Shown: positions 28,342 to 38,117 of the stretch, one piece after another
Numbering within the stretch: the first letter of the stretch is position 1
Layout of the letters: each line of letters begins with the position of its first letter
Translations under genes and position numbers: made by a program
Source of the DNA: Wenzhouxiangella sp. XN24
GTDB lineage: Bacteria > Pseudomonadota > Gammaproteobacteria > Steroidobacterales > XN24
Assembly: GCF_011064545.1 (NCBI RefSeq)
Contig: NZ_JAAMFG010000028.1
Span: forward strand, 124,001 to 188,000
Length of the DNA: 64,000 nt
Direction: 5' to 3'
The notes under the pieces: generated by a model
Database searches by the model: none
Told to the model about the DNA's origin: nothing
What the model saw: the letters and a program-made list of their open reading frames with translations, nothing else

Positions 28342-28483
28342 GGGCGGCGACGATCTCCCGCAATGGACTTCCCCGGAGCTCACATTCTAGGCGGCTGCCG
28401 GGTACGACGCCGCGCCGAGAGCCCGCGAGACGGCGGCAGTACCGGGTCATTCCGGCACCGCCACCGTCACCGCCACACCATGC

Positions 28484-29224
28484 TCAGGGCCTGGACACCA
28501 CGCGTCGCGCGGAATCGCTCTGCAGGCGTACGTCCACCCGGCGCTGCATGGCCCACTCGTCGGGATCGGCCTGGGCGGCGCCCTCGGCGAGCACGGCGCC
28601 ATGCCCGGCGACCTGGATACGCTGCGGATCGACGCCCGCCGCGACGAGTCGCTCGCGCACCGCTTCAGCCCGTTGCATCGACAGCTTCGAGTTCAACGCC
28701 GCAGTGCCACGCGGATCCGCATAGCCGTCCAGCTGGATCGTGAGTTCCGGCACGGCGCCGACCAGTGTCGCCAGGGCCGCGAGGCTCTCTTCCAGGGTCT
28801 CGGGCGGCGCGGCGCTGTTGCTGCGGAAACCGATGCTGAACTCGAGTCCGTCCGTCAGCATGAGCGTCTCCGCGGCGCGCCCGGCCAAATCCCGCTGGCG
28901 TTCGAGGGCTTCGCCGAGCGTGGTCACGCGGGCCTGCAGGCCGTTGCGCTCGGTCTCGAGGTCACGCTGCTCGTCGCGCAGTTGTCCGGCCAGCGACTCC
29001 AGCGAATCGACGCGGGACCGGGCAAGCTGCTGGTCACTCGTGATGCCCCCCATGGCCATGCCGGCGATCAGTCCCGGGGGTCCGCCGATTACCGCGCCGA
29101 GAAGCCCCCCGGCGACGATCCCGATCGCATTGTGGCGGGCCTGGGTCGGCGAGCTCTCCGCGGCGAGGACGGGCGTCGCGGCCAACGACGTGATGACGGC
29201 GAGCGTAAGGATGCTGTTTTTCAT
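28484..29224 (-). CDS. OmpA-family envelope protein (PdsO-like)
   Basis: A 246-residue secreted protein: signal peptide ending AATPVLA, a glycine zipper (GGLLGAVIGGPPGLIAGMAMGG spans about residues 38-60), a coiled coil (about 65-115) and a C-terminal OmpA peptidoglycan-binding domain with GYADPRG and LSMQRAEAVRERL. The order resembles the sortase-associated protein PdsO, but no sortase or sortase-target gene is visible here. It probably anchors in the envelope by binding peptidoglycan. The gene is 101 bp downstream of the CusA-type gene, separated by a hairpin. Confidence 0.85.
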   Translation of the reverse strand: MKNSILTLAVITSLAATPVLAAESSPTQARHNAIGIVAGGLLGAVIGGPPGLIAGMAMGGITSDQQLARSRVDSLESLAGQLRDEQRDLETERNGLQARVTTLGEALERQRDLAGRAAETLMLTDGLEFSIGFRSNSAAPPETLEESLAALATLVGAVPELTIQLDGYADPRGTAALNSKLSMQRAEAVRERLVAAGVDPQRIQVAGHGAVLAEGAAQADPDEWAMQRRVDVRLQSDSARRVVSRP

Positions 29225-29294
29225 GGCTGTTGCTCCGTTGACATGGCGAACGACATGTCCGCCTCAGGAGCCATTCCACCCGGTGCACGAGGCA

Positions 29295-29315
29295 GCCCGC
29301 GGGCAATCCGCGGGC
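29295..29315 (-). terminator. Hairpin between efflux operon and OmpA gene
   Basis: Perfect 8-bp arms (29295-29302 and 29308-29315, GCCCGCGG type) with a 5-base loop follow the stop of the CusA-type gene. No T-run follows. It may end or attenuate the efflux transcript before the OmpA-family gene. Confidence 0.45.
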
Positions 29316-29325
29316 GCCGTGCGGA

Positions 29326-32300
29326 TCAATCGTGGCGAATCGTGGCAACCTCCCCGAGCCGGCGTTCCTCGAACCAGCAATACAGCACGGGGACCGTGAA
29401 CATGGTCAACAACACGAAAGCCATGCCGCCGACACTGGGGATCGCCATCGGGATCATCAGGTCGGCGCCTCGGCCCGTCGACGTCAGCACGGGCAGCAGC
29501 GCGAGAATGGTCGTGGCGCTGGTCATCAGGCAGGGACGCACGCGACGCAGCCCGGCCTCTACCGTGGCCGCGCGAACCTCGGCCACCGAGGCCGCCTGCC
29601 GCCGTGCGAAATTCTGCTTGAGGTAGGTGGCCATGACGACACCGTCATCCACGGCGATGCCGAAAAGCGCGAGAAAGCCCACCCAGACGGCGACGCTCAG
29701 GTTGACCGGCTGCAGCTGGAACAGGTCACGCATATTGACGCCGAACAAGCTGAAGTCCGCGAACCAGCCCTGGCCATAGAGCCACAAAGTGATGAAGCCG
29801 CCGGCCCAGGCCACCGCGATGCCGGCGAACACGATCACGGACGTGGCCACCGAGCGAAACTGCAGGTACAAGATCATGAAGATCAGCGCCAGCGAGACCG
29901 GCACCACGACGCTGAGCGTGCGCATGGCGCGCAACTGGTGTTCGTAGTTTCCTGCGAAACGCCAGCTCACGCCCTGCGGCACGAGCAACTCGCCGCGCGC
30001 GACGGCGTCGTCGAGCGCTGCACGCACGGCATCGACCACGTCCACCTCGGCGCTTCCCGCGACGCCGCCGAACGTGACGTAAGCCGTCAGGAACGTGTCC
30101 TCGCTGCGGATCATCTGCGGGCCGCGGACGTAGCGGATGTCAGCCAGTTCGCCGAGCGGCACCTGGACCCCGCCGGCGCCCGCGACGAGAATGCTCTCCA
30201 TGGCCGCAGGGTCGTCGCGCAATTCGCGGGGATAGCGCACCCGGACGGCATAGCGCTCGCGCCCCTCGATCGTGGTGGTGATCTGCTGCCCCCCGATGCC
30301 GGTCGCGATCACGGCCTGGACATCGGCGACATTCAGCCCGTAGCGGCCGATGGCGGCGCGATCGATCTCGATTTCCAGGTAGGGCTTGCCGATCACGCGA
30401 TCGGCATTCACCGTGCCCGGGTTGACCTCCGGCACCTCTCTGACCCTGCGCTCGAGTTCCACCGCAACGCGGTCCAGCGTCTCGAGGTCCGGTGCCCGGA
30501 GCTTGATGCCCATGGCGGCGCGCATGCCCGTCTGCAGCATCACCAGGCGGGTCTCGATCGGCTGCAGCAACGGCGCCCCCGTCGTACCGGGAATTTCCGC
30601 CGCAGCGACGATTTCTTCCCAGATATCCTGCGGCGAACGGATATGCTCCCGCCACTGGCGGTAGGGCCGCCCCCGGGGGTCGGGGACCAGTTCTCCCGCC
30701 GCATCCCGCACGAACTCGCCACTGCGGCGATCGTAGCGGAACTCCAGGCGACGCCCCTGTGCGTCCGTGACGTATTCGCTGTGGTAATGGATCAGCGTCT
30801 CGATCATGGAAATCGGCGCCGGATCCAGCGCACTGTCGGCGCGACCGATTTTCCCCGTCACGCTCTTGACCTCGGGCACCGCGGCGATCGCCATGTCCTG
30901 GTGCTTGAGCACCGCCAGTGCCTCGCCCAGCGAAGCATGCGGCATGGTTGTCGGCATCCACAGGAAAGCGCCTTCGTCCAGCGGCGGCAGAAATTCGCGC
31001 CCGAGCCCGGGGAACGCGCGGCTGGCGAATCGCCATCCCCTGCTGTCGCGCACCGCGTCCTCGTCCAGGCCCACCTGCTGCGCGGCCGCCGGGATGAAGG
31101 CGAACACGCGATCGAAACCCAGCCAGGCATTTGCACCCAGCAGTACGAGCAGCAGCGGGAGGCACAGGAAGGCCGCCTTGTGATCGAGCAACGAGCCGAG
31201 TATGCGCGCGTAGAAGCGCTGGAAAAGGGCGAACAGGCCCAGCACGACGCCCAGCAGCAAGGCGATGAACAGGCCGTTGCGTAACAGGCCGCGCTCCGGG
31301 CCCAGCGGCTCCCAGACCACCGCCAGGACCCAACCCACCGCGATGATCGCCAGCACGTTGACGGCGGGTGACCCGATCCGCGCCCCGGTACGACGCAGCG
31401 GCTCCAGGCGCGCGGGCCATTGCCAGGAACGTGCGGGCGCCGGCCGCGACCTGCGTCGTGCCAGCAGCCAGTGCAACGCCGCCGGGATCACGGCAAGTGC
31501 GATCAGTGCGGAGGCCGCGAGCGCGAAGGTCTTGGTGAACGCAAGCGGGGTGAACATGCGGCCTTCGGCACCGCTCATGGTGAAAACCGGCAGGAAACTG
31601 ATGATGGTCGTGCTGATAGCCGTCAGCACCGCGCCGCCCACCTCGCTCGTGGCGCGATAGACCGTCTCGAGGCGCGGCTCCTCCGGCGGCGCATCCGCCA
31701 GGTGCCGCAGGGTGTTCTCGGTCACGATGATACCGAGGTCCACGATCGTGCCGATGGCGATCGCGATGCCCGCCAGTGCCACGATGTTGCTATCGACGCC
31801 GAACAGCTTCATGAACAAGAAGGAACAAAGCACGGCGAGCGGCAACATGGCCCCCACCGCCAGCGCGCTGCGCAGGTGCCAGAGCAACACGAGCACGACG
31901 ACCAGCGTCACCAGCACCTGTTGCAGCAGGGCGTCGTTCAGCGTGCCGAGGGTCTCGTGGATCAGTCCGGTGCGATCGTAAAAAGGGACGATCTGCAACT
32001 GGCTGGTGGTCACCCAGTCAGGCCAGGTTTCCCGATCGTTCGCGCGTAACCACTGCGTCCAGGCCTGGTGATCCAGGCCCGGCGCAGCCTCATCCGCAAA
32101 GGGGGTGATCCCGCGTGCCGCGGCGAAATCGCGCACCTCGGCGGGGCTGACGCGTGTCCAGTCGATCACCGCACGCACCGGCAGGCCGGGTGCGAGTTCG
32201 GCGATGCGCGTCTTGACGTTGTTGATGGCGTCGAGCGGGTTGAAGCCCTCGCGAACCACCACTACCCCGCCGACCGCCTCGGCGCCGGACTGGGTCAGCA

Positions 32301-33195
32301 CGCCGCGCCGCTCCGCCGGACCGAGCGCCACGTGCGCCACGTCCGCCACCCGCACGGGAGTGTAATCCTCGCGCGTGGCGATGACGGCCGCCTCGATGTC
32401 GGCCACGTTCTCGACGAAACCGACACCCCGCAGCAGGTACTCGACGCTGTTGATCTCGATGTTGCCCGCCCCGACGTCCAGGTTGCTGGCCGCCACCGCG
32501 TCGTAGACCTGCTGCAGGGTCACGTCATAGGCGCGCAGCGCGTCCGGGTCGACGTCCACGTGGTATTCCTGGACGAAACCGCCGATCGACGCCACTTCGC
32601 TGATGCCCCGTGCCGCGAGGAGTCCGTAGCGCACATACCAGTCCTGCAGGCTGCGCAGTTCGTGGAGGTCCCAGCCGCCGACCGGCTCGCCGTCAGGCCC
32701 CCGGCCCTCCAGCGTGTACCAGAACACCTGGCCCAGCGCCGTCGCGTCCGGGCCGAGGGCGGGTTGCACGCCATCGGGCAGCCCGCCCGCCGGCAGGCTG
32801 TTGAGTTTCTCCAGGATGCGGGAGCGCGACCAGTAGAACTCGACGTCTTCCTCGAAAATCAGGAACACCGAGGAGAAGCCGAACATCGAGAGACTGCGGA
32901 CTTCGCTGACACCGGGAATCCCGAGCAGCGCGACGCTGAGCGGATAGCTGACCTGGTCCTCGACGTCCTGCGGGGAGCGTCCCGGCCACTCCGTGTAGAC
33001 GATCTGCTGGTTTTCGCCGAGGTTGGGGATGGCATCGACCGGCACGGGATCCCGAGGCCAGGCGCCGGTCTTCCAGTCGAACGGCGCCGTGGATATGCCG
33101 GCGCCGACGATCAGCGCCACGAGCAATACGGCGAAGAGCTTCTGCTCGAGAAAGAAGCGGACGACGGCGTCCAGCGGCGAGCGACGTTCGCTCAT
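29326..33195 (-). CDS. cusA: Heavy-metal RND efflux pump (CusA/CzcA family), long form
   Basis: The inner-membrane proton-driven pump of a tripartite metal exporter. At 1289 residues it is well above the usual 1040-1060. HME-RND marks include DAIPNLGENQQIVYTEWPG near the start, VDLGIIVTEN in helix 4 and ISTTIISFLPVF. The segment ETRLVMLQTGMRAAMGIKL places a Met where E. coli CusA has the Cu(I)-binding Met573, favouring copper or silver, though this is by eye. Extra length lies in the first periplasmic loop (residues about 350-400) and between helices before REFLPPLDEGAF. ATG 33195 overlaps the cusB stop. Confidence 0.93.
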   Translation of the reverse strand: MSERRSPLDAVVRFFLEQKLFAVLLVALIVGAGISTAPFDWKTGAWPRDPVPVDAIPNLGENQQIVYTEWPGRSPQDVEDQVSYPLSVALLGIPGVSEVRSLSMFGFSSVFLIFEEDVEFYWSRSRILEKLNSLPAGGLPDGVQPALGPDATALGQVFWYTLEGRGPDGEPVGGWDLHELRSLQDWYVRYGLLAARGISEVASIGGFVQEYHVDVDPDALRAYDVTLQQVYDAVAASNLDVGAGNIEINSVEYLLRGVGFVENVADIEAAVIATREDYTPVRVADVAHVALGPAERRGVLTQSGAEAVGGVVVVREGFNPLDAINNVKTRIAELAPGLPVRAVIDWTRVSPAEVRDFAAARGITPFADEAAPGLDHQAWTQWLRANDRETWPDWVTTSQLQIVPFYDRTGLIHETLGTLNDALLQQVLVTLVVVLVLLWHLRSALAVGAMLPLAVLCSFLFMKLFGVDSNIVALAGIAIAIGTIVDLGIIVTENTLRHLADAPPEEPRLETVYRATSEVGGAVLTAISTTIISFLPVFTMSGAEGRMFTPLAFTKTFALAASALIALAVIPAALHWLLARRRSRPAPARSWQWPARLEPLRRTGARIGSPAVNVLAIIAVGWVLAVVWEPLGPERGLLRNGLFIALLLGVVLGLFALFQRFYARILGSLLDHKAAFLCLPLLLVLLGANAWLGFDRVFAFIPAAAQQVGLDEDAVRDSRGWRFASRAFPGLGREFLPPLDEGAFLWMPTTMPHASLGEALAVLKHQDMAIAAVPEVKSVTGKIGRADSALDPAPISMIETLIHYHSEYVTDAQGRRLEFRYDRRSGEFVRDAAGELVPDPRGRPYRQWREHIRSPQDIWEEIVAAAEIPGTTGAPLLQPIETRLVMLQTGMRAAMGIKLRAPDLETLDRVAVELERRVREVPEVNPGTVNADRVIGKPYLEIEIDRAAIGRYGLNVADVQAVIATGIGGQQITTTIEGRERYAVRVRYPRELRDDPAAMESILVAGAGGVQVPLGELADIRYVRGPQMIRSEDTFLTAYVTFGGVAGSAEVDVVDAVRAALDDAVARGELLVPQGVSWRFAGNYEHQLRAMRTLSVVVPVSLALIFMILYLQFRSVATSVIVFAGIAVAWAGGFITLWLYGQGWFADFSLFGVNMRDLFQLQPVNLSVAVWVGFLALFGIAVDDGVVMATYLKQNFARRQAASVAEVRAATVEAGLRRVRPCLMTSATTILALLPVLTSTGRGADLMIPMAIPSVGGMAFVLLTMFTVPVLYCWFEERRLGEVATIRHD

Positions 33196-35126
33196 GGCCG
33201 TGGCTCCGCCTCGCGGTCACTGTCCACGAGCGTCTCGGCGATCCAGCCGCAGCGCAGCATCGAGGCGCCATGGTAAGGATTGGTGATGGTTTCCCCGTCC
33301 TGCAGCCAGTAGCCGTCGCGACCGTCCACCATCGGACAGATCGCCCGGTACACGGATGCCGTCCCGGACACGCCGAAAGCCTGCACCGCGGCGGTCAGCG
33401 CATTGCTGAATTCCTCGAAGTGTCGTCGCTGCAGGTCGAGACGGTCGGCGGCAGCCAGCTTGCCGATGCCCTCGTGCATCTGCTGCACCCACCGGTTCCA
33501 GTCCTGCCGGGCCGCCGTCCCCTCCAGTGAAGTTGCGTCGATCGCATGAATCACGCGGTCGACTGCCAGCGCGGCACGGGTCGCTGCCTGCGGATCGTCC
33601 GCGGCCAGCGCGCGCACGAGCTCGAACTGCGCATGCACCACCTCCCCCAGGGCGGCTTGGAACGCTTCAGGCGCCTCATGCGCCGCCGGCGCCTCGACCG
33701 GTTGCATGCCGTCGGCGGAATGATCCTGGCCGGCCTGAGGCTCAGCGGGGCCGTGGTGATGTTGCGGCGCCGCCCCCGCGGTCGGCTGCATCATGCTCGG
33801 CCGCCCGCGGATCTGCAGCTCGGAATCGATCTTGAAGGCGCCGTGGCTCACGACGAGCGCCCCCTCCTCCAGGCCCGACTCGACCACCGTCCATTCACCG
33901 GCCGACGGCCCGAGTACGACCTCGCGAGCTTCGAAAGTCGGCTGTTCGGTCTCGGGCAACTGCACATAGACGACGGCGCGACGACCCGTGCGCAACGGCG
34001 CCGAAGCCGGAATCACCAGCGGCGCCGAAACATCGCCGTTCGTTCGGGTCGCGACATCGCCCTGCACCAGCATGCCGGGCTTGAGTCGGCCCTCGGGGTT
34101 CTCCAGCACCACGCGCACCCGTGCCGTGCGGCTGCGGTCGTCGATCACGGGATCCACGAAATCGACGGTGCCGGAAAATTCGACGCCCGGCAGGCTGCGG
34201 GTGGTGAATGTCAACGTCTGCCCGGCGGACAGATGCTCCAGGTCGTCCTCGTAGACCTCGAACTGGGCCCACAGGCGCGACAGGTCGGCCATGCGATAGA
34301 TCGGCTCCCCGGTCTCGACGTATTCTCCCGCGGTCGCCAGTCGCTCGATGACGATGCCGCTGACCGGTGCCGGGATCGTGATGTAGTCCTCCACGCTTCC
34401 CCGCTGTTCCATTGCCTCGATCTGCGCCGCGTCCAGGCCGAGCAGGCGCAGACGCTCGCGCGCCGCCTCGACAGTGAGGCCGGTCGTCTCGGCCACGATG
34501 CCGATGCCGTCTTCCTGCAACGCCTGCCACGCGCGCGACGCCTGCAACAGCTCCTCCTGGGCCGCGATCAGCTGCGGGCTGTAGAGCGTCACCAGCGCTT
34601 CGCCCTCACGCACCTGCGCGCCGGTGAAATCGAAGTGCAACCGCTCGAGCCGGCCCGGCGCCCATGCTGTTATCGTCCGCAGGCGGGTCTCGTCATAGTC
34701 GAGCTGCCCGTACAGGGACACGGGCACCTGCAGCTCGCGACGTTCGGCCGGCCAGACTTGCACCTGCATCAACGCGGCCGCGCGCGCCGTGACCCGGAGC
34801 CGAGGCGCGTCGCCGGCGGCCTCATCCTCGTCCGCATCCGTGGGCACCGGGATCAGCTGCATGCCGCAGATCGGGCACGGTTCATCCGGATCGGTGGAGC
34901 GCACCTGCGGATGCATCGAGCAGGTGTACACGGTCTCGGTGAAGACGGCAGCCGACCCATCGGCCCCGGCGTCACCCGCCTGCGACGCCGGCGCGTCTTG
35001 TCCGGCCGCGGGACCGCTGCCGTCACGGGACAGCAGGGCGCCGAGCAGCAGGCCCGCCAGCAAGCCGCCCACGACCAGGCCCGCCAACATCATGCCGCTC
35101 GTGCGGCCCATTGCTTGCTTATTCAT
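33192..35126 (-). CDS. cusB: Periplasmic adaptor of metal efflux, with HMBD and DUF3347-like domains
   Basis: A 644-residue membrane-fusion protein. In order: an N-terminal helix (11-33), a heavy-metal-binding domain at 67-94 (YTCSMHPQV, CPICGMQLIP), the adaptor body (barrel-sandwich and beta-barrel, with ITAWAPGRLERLHFDFTG), a Met/His-rich linker (MMQPTAGAAPQHHHG), and a C-terminal DUF3347-like domain (about 515-640) with CPMVDGRDGYWLQ and NPYHGASMLRCGW. Cys/Met/His richness supports copper or silver. ATG 35126 overlaps the end of the outer-membrane gene by 8 bp; upstream codons in frame belong to that gene. Confidence 0.92.
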   Translation of the reverse strand: MNKQAMGRTSGMMLAGLVVGGLLAGLLLGALLSRDGSGPAAGQDAPASQAGDAGADGSAAVFTETVYTCSMHPQVRSTDPDEPCPICGMQLIPVPTDADEDEAAGDAPRLRVTARAAALMQVQVWPAERRELQVPVSLYGQLDYDETRLRTITAWAPGRLERLHFDFTGAQVREGEALVTLYSPQLIAAQEELLQASRAWQALQEDGIGIVAETTGLTVEAARERLRLLGLDAAQIEAMEQRGSVEDYITIPAPVSGIVIERLATAGEYVETGEPIYRMADLSRLWAQFEVYEDDLEHLSAGQTLTFTTRSLPGVEFSGTVDFVDPVIDDRSRTARVRVVLENPEGRLKPGMLVQGDVATRTNGDVSAPLVIPASAPLRTGRRAVVYVQLPETEQPTFEAREVVLGPSAGEWTVVESGLEEGALVVSHGAFKIDSELQIRGRPSMMQPTAGAAPQHHHGPAEPQAGQDHSADGMQPVEAPAAHEAPEAFQAALGEVVHAQFELVRALAADDPQAATRAALAVDRVIHAIDATSLEGTAARQDWNRWVQQMHEGIGKLAAADRLDLQRRHFEEFSNALTAAVQAFGVSGTASVYRAICPMVDGRDGYWLQDGETITNPYHGASMLRCGWIAETLVDSDREAEPRP

Positions 35127-36609
35127 CGACTGACTCCGTCTGCGGTGCCGCCAGGGCATCGAGATCTTCGAATGAAGCACCGACGAGGCTGCGTATGCCC
35201 GCAATGGCAAGGGCCCGGTCGGCGGCGGCACGTTCGTGCGCAAGGGAAAACTCGAGCACCACGCGGTGTGCTTCGATGAGATCGGAGAAACCGGCTTCTC
35301 CGGTGAGATAGGCGGCCTCCACCGAGGCGAGCGACTGGCGCGCCTTGGGCAGCAGGGTGCTGCCATAGAGTTGCATCCGGCGCGCGGTGTCGCGCTCGAC
35401 GAACAGGGCCTGACGCAGCTCGGCCTCGAGGTCGAAGGTCTCGGCCTGCGCCCTGCGGGCGGCTGCGGTGGCCCGTGCCCGGGCTTCGCGCACCCCCGCC
35501 TCGATGCGCCCGCGGCGGATCGGCAGGCTGAAAGAAATCATCCCGGCCAGGGTATCGGCGCCGCCCCCGTCCATGCGAGCCATGCGCGCACTGGCATCCC
35601 GGCCGTACTCCAGGCCGAGGGTCACGTCCGGATAGTACTCGCGCCGTGCAAGGGCTTCCGCCCGGTTTTCCCGCGCTACCGCATGTTCCGCGGCGGCCAG
35701 GCCTGGATTGTAGGTCCTGGCAAGGGCCAGCCACTGTGCATCATCCAGCCCCGGAAGCTCAGGCACGGGCTGCGTCGAGGGCGCGCCGAAGTCACCCTGC
35801 AACGGTGCGTCTGCGGGCCGGCCGAGCAGCGCGTTCAACCGGGCTGCAGCCGGACCACGCAAATCCTCGAGCGAGCGCAACTGGTCGTCGATTCGCCCCA
35901 GCTCGACCTGCGCCCGGTTGACATCCGCCAAGGAGGCCTCACCGACGCGGTAGCGTGCCCGGGTCATGGACTCCAGGCTGAGGAGCAGCGCCCGGTTCTC
36001 CGTCGCGACGCCCGCGGCGGCATGCAACCATGCCAGCTCGAACCATGCGCCCGTCACCTGCTCTGCCAGCTGCAGGCGCTGTGCCTCGTATCGCCGTGCC
36101 GCGAGGCGGACGTCCTCGAGGGCGATATCGCCCTGCAGGCCGAGCTTGCCGAACCAGGGGAAGCGCTGCGAAATCGAATAGCGCTCGCCCATGTAGCTGG
36201 CGTCTCGCTCGACCTGGTCGAAAACCAGTCCGACGCCGAGCTGCGGGTCGGGCAGGCTGCGCGCCTGCGGAACACGCTCCGCAGCGGCGCGCCAGTCCTG
36301 GTAGGCAGCCGCCAGGGCCGGGCTATGGCGCAATGCATGCTCGACGTAGTCGGTGAGCACGGCCGTTTCCGGCAGGGAGTCGACGGTCTTCGCAACGCCA
36401 TGGCGCGCACTGGGTCGCGCCGCGAGCACCGGGGGCGGCGTATCCAACGCAGCGGAGCCCATGGCCTGCACCCGGGCATCTTCGGGCAGTGCATAAGGCA
36501 TCGTGCAGCCGGCCGCCCAAGACAGCAGCAAAGCCGCCGGCAATACGCGACGAGTGATGGAAACGAACTTGTGCAGTCGGCCCGACGGGGCCGCGAGGAA
36601 ACGGGACAT
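35119..36609 (-). CDS. cusC: TolC-family outer-membrane efflux protein (CusC/CzcC-like)
   Basis: The 496-residue product is the outer-membrane channel of the exporter. It has a lipoprotein-like signal (LLLSWAAGC), then two outer-membrane-efflux repeats rich in long helices (SLPDPQLGVGLVF, YRVGEASLADVNRAQVELG, AYLTGEAGFSDLIEAHR). ATG 36609 has a strong GGAGGT ten bases ahead. It is the second gene of the minus-strand operon after the small Cys-rich protein and precedes the adaptor. Confidence 0.9.
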   Translation of the reverse strand: MSRFLAAPSGRLHKFVSITRRVLPAALLLSWAAGCTMPYALPEDARVQAMGSAALDTPPPVLAARPSARHGVAKTVDSLPETAVLTDYVEHALRHSPALAAAYQDWRAAAERVPQARSLPDPQLGVGLVFDQVERDASYMGERYSISQRFPWFGKLGLQGDIALEDVRLAARRYEAQRLQLAEQVTGAWFELAWLHAAAGVATENRALLLSLESMTRARYRVGEASLADVNRAQVELGRIDDQLRSLEDLRGPAAARLNALLGRPADAPLQGDFGAPSTQPVPELPGLDDAQWLALARTYNPGLAAAEHAVARENRAEALARREYYPDVTLGLEYGRDASARMARMDGGGADTLAGMISFSLPIRRGRIEAGVREARARATAAARRAQAETFDLEAELRQALFVERDTARRMQLYGSTLLPKARQSLASVEAAYLTGEAGFSDLIEAHRVVLEFSLAHERAAADRALAIAGIRSLVGASFEDLDALAAPQTESVDE

Positions 36610-36654
36610 GAAAACACCTCCGTGAATCGAACAGGGCCGTTCGAAACGGAGGCG

Positions 36655-37041
36655 CTAGTTCAGGAAGACGGAGTTCCTGAGATGGATGCGGGGGCCGTGC
36701 GGATCAGGCGGGGCGCGGGCCTCGCGACCGGGCGGAACACTGCGCAGCGCCGGCAATGCCACGGCCTGCAACACCAGGGGCGGCGCCAGTACGAGCTCGA
36801 CATCCACCTTCGGGGAAACCGGCGTACGGCCGTCGAAATCGTAACCGTCCACGTAGGTGCAGACGCCCGCCTCGCCGGGGTCATGACAGGGTGGCGGCTC
36901 CGGGCAATGCGGGCAGTCGCCGTCGAGGATCGCCTCGGCCGCCATCAGGCACGGTGCGATTGCCATGCTCGCCCATACCGAGACGAACAGGCTGGCGGCC
37001 AGTCCGGCTAGGCTGCGGCGATGTCGGCGAAGTGTCCTCAT
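36655..37041 (-). CDS. Small secreted Cys/Pro-rich protein heading the metal-efflux operon
   Basis: A 128-residue protein with an Arg-rich N-terminus (MRTLRRHRRS), a signal peptide (about residues 11-34) and a mature part with six Cys: one in IAPCLM, then CPHCPEPPPCH and GVCTYVDGY. The CPHC-type spacing suggests metal or redox binding in the periplasm. No named domain recognised. It lies 45 bp upstream of the outer-membrane channel gene on the same strand, a place where small metal-handling proteins occur in cus-type operons. A role as metallochaperone or sensor is inference. Confidence 0.65.
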   Translation of the reverse strand: MRTLRRHRRSLAGLAASLFVSVWASMAIAPCLMAAEAILDGDCPHCPEPPPCHDPGEAGVCTYVDGYDFDGRTPVSPKVDVELVLAPPLVLQAVALPALRSVPPGREARAPPDPHGPRIHLRNSVFLN

Positions 37042-37131
37042 GACGTACTCGGACCCGGGGACCGATAGAGTAGTTCCTCGGCCGGCCGGATGACAAGCGC
37101 CGGCGTGGCCGCCGGATTGCCCGGCCTCCCC

Positions 37132-38016
37132 CTACCCGGCCATCCGGCGCAACGCCGCGATGCGCTCGTCGAGCGGCGGATGGGTCATGAACAGTCGCTT
37201 GAACCCGGACGCCCGATGCCCGGAGATCCCGTAGGCCGCCAGCTGGTCCGGCAAGGTCGCGTTGTGGCCCTGCTTCAGGCGCTCCAGGGCGGAAATCATG
37301 CGCTCCCGCCCGGCCAGGCGCGCCCCGCCGGCGTCCGCGCGAAATTCCCGCTGCCGGGAGAACCACATGACGATGATGCTCGCCAGGATGCCGAGGAAGA
37401 TCTGCGCGACGATCGTCACGATCCAGAAACCGGGGCCATGCCCGCGCTCCGTGCGGAACACGAGTCGATCGACGAGATGACCGATGACGCGGGAGAAAAA
37501 GATCACGAAGGTGTTCACGACACCCTGGATCAACGTCAGGGTCACCATGTCCCCGTTCGCCACGTGACTGATCTCGTGGGCCAGGACCGCCTCGACCTCC
37601 TCCTTGCGCATGTTCCTCAGCAACCCGGTGCTCACCGCGACCAGCGAACTGTCACGCCGCGCGCCGGTAGCGAAGGCATTGGGTTGCTGTGCATCGAAAA
37701 TCGCCACCTCGGGCATGCCGATACCCGCCTCACGGGCCTGGCGGCGCACGGTCTCGAGCAGCCAGCTTTCGACCGGGCTGGAGGGCTGCGTGATCACCTT
37801 GGCGCCGGTCATCCGCTTGGCGCTCCACTTGGAGATCGCGAGCGAGATGAAGGATCCGCCGAAGCCGAAGATCGCGGCGAACACCAGCAACTGACCGAGG
37901 TTCAGGTCGACGCCCTGTTCATCCAGGATGCCTTCGAAACCGATCAGGCTGAGGACGATGGACAGGACCACCAGCACCGCGATGTTGGTCGCGAGAAACA
38001 GTAACACGCGCTTCAT
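37132..38016 (-). CDS. htpX: Zinc metalloprotease HtpX
   Basis: Inner-membrane M48 protease for quality control of damaged membrane proteins. The 294-residue sequence begins with two helices (about 3-24 and 39-60), has the zinc site HEISH at 147-151 with a third ligand in REFRADAGG, and two further helices after the active site. ATG 38016 is preceded by AAGGAGA. It is separated from the efflux operon by 90 bp, so it may be independent. Confidence 0.97.
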   Translation of the reverse strand: MKRVLLFLATNIAVLVVLSIVLSLIGFEGILDEQGVDLNLGQLLVFAAIFGFGGSFISLAISKWSAKRMTGAKVITQPSSPVESWLLETVRRQAREAGIGMPEVAIFDAQQPNAFATGARRDSSLVAVSTGLLRNMRKEEVEAVLAHEISHVANGDMVTLTLIQGVVNTFVIFFSRVIGHLVDRLVFRTERGHGPGFWIVTIVAQIFLGILASIIVMWFSRQREFRADAGGARLAGRERMISALERLKQGHNATLPDQLAAYGISGHRASGFKRLFMTHPPLDERIAALRRMAG

Positions 38017-38117
38017 CGAGAACTCTCCTTGCCGCCGAACAGGGGCGCTTCGCCTATCTTGGGGGCGAAGCCGCCCATTTCCAATAGCGGGGGCCGGCGC
38101 ACCGGTTCGCGCCCCGG

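Noticed and set aside
28484-29224. Proteobacterial sortase system (PdsO partner).
   Set aside because: The OmpA-family layout fits, but no sortase or LPXTG-type target is in the window.
29332-31284. A 650-codon plus-strand frame opposite the CusA-type gene.
   Set aside because: Same artefact: low-complexity composition, no RBS, no domain, and the opposite strand encodes a well-conserved pump.
37042-37131. MerR/CueR-type promoter before the metal operon.
   Set aside because: A TTGTCA is present on the minus strand but no good -10 at 19-20 bp and no metal-regulator dyad.
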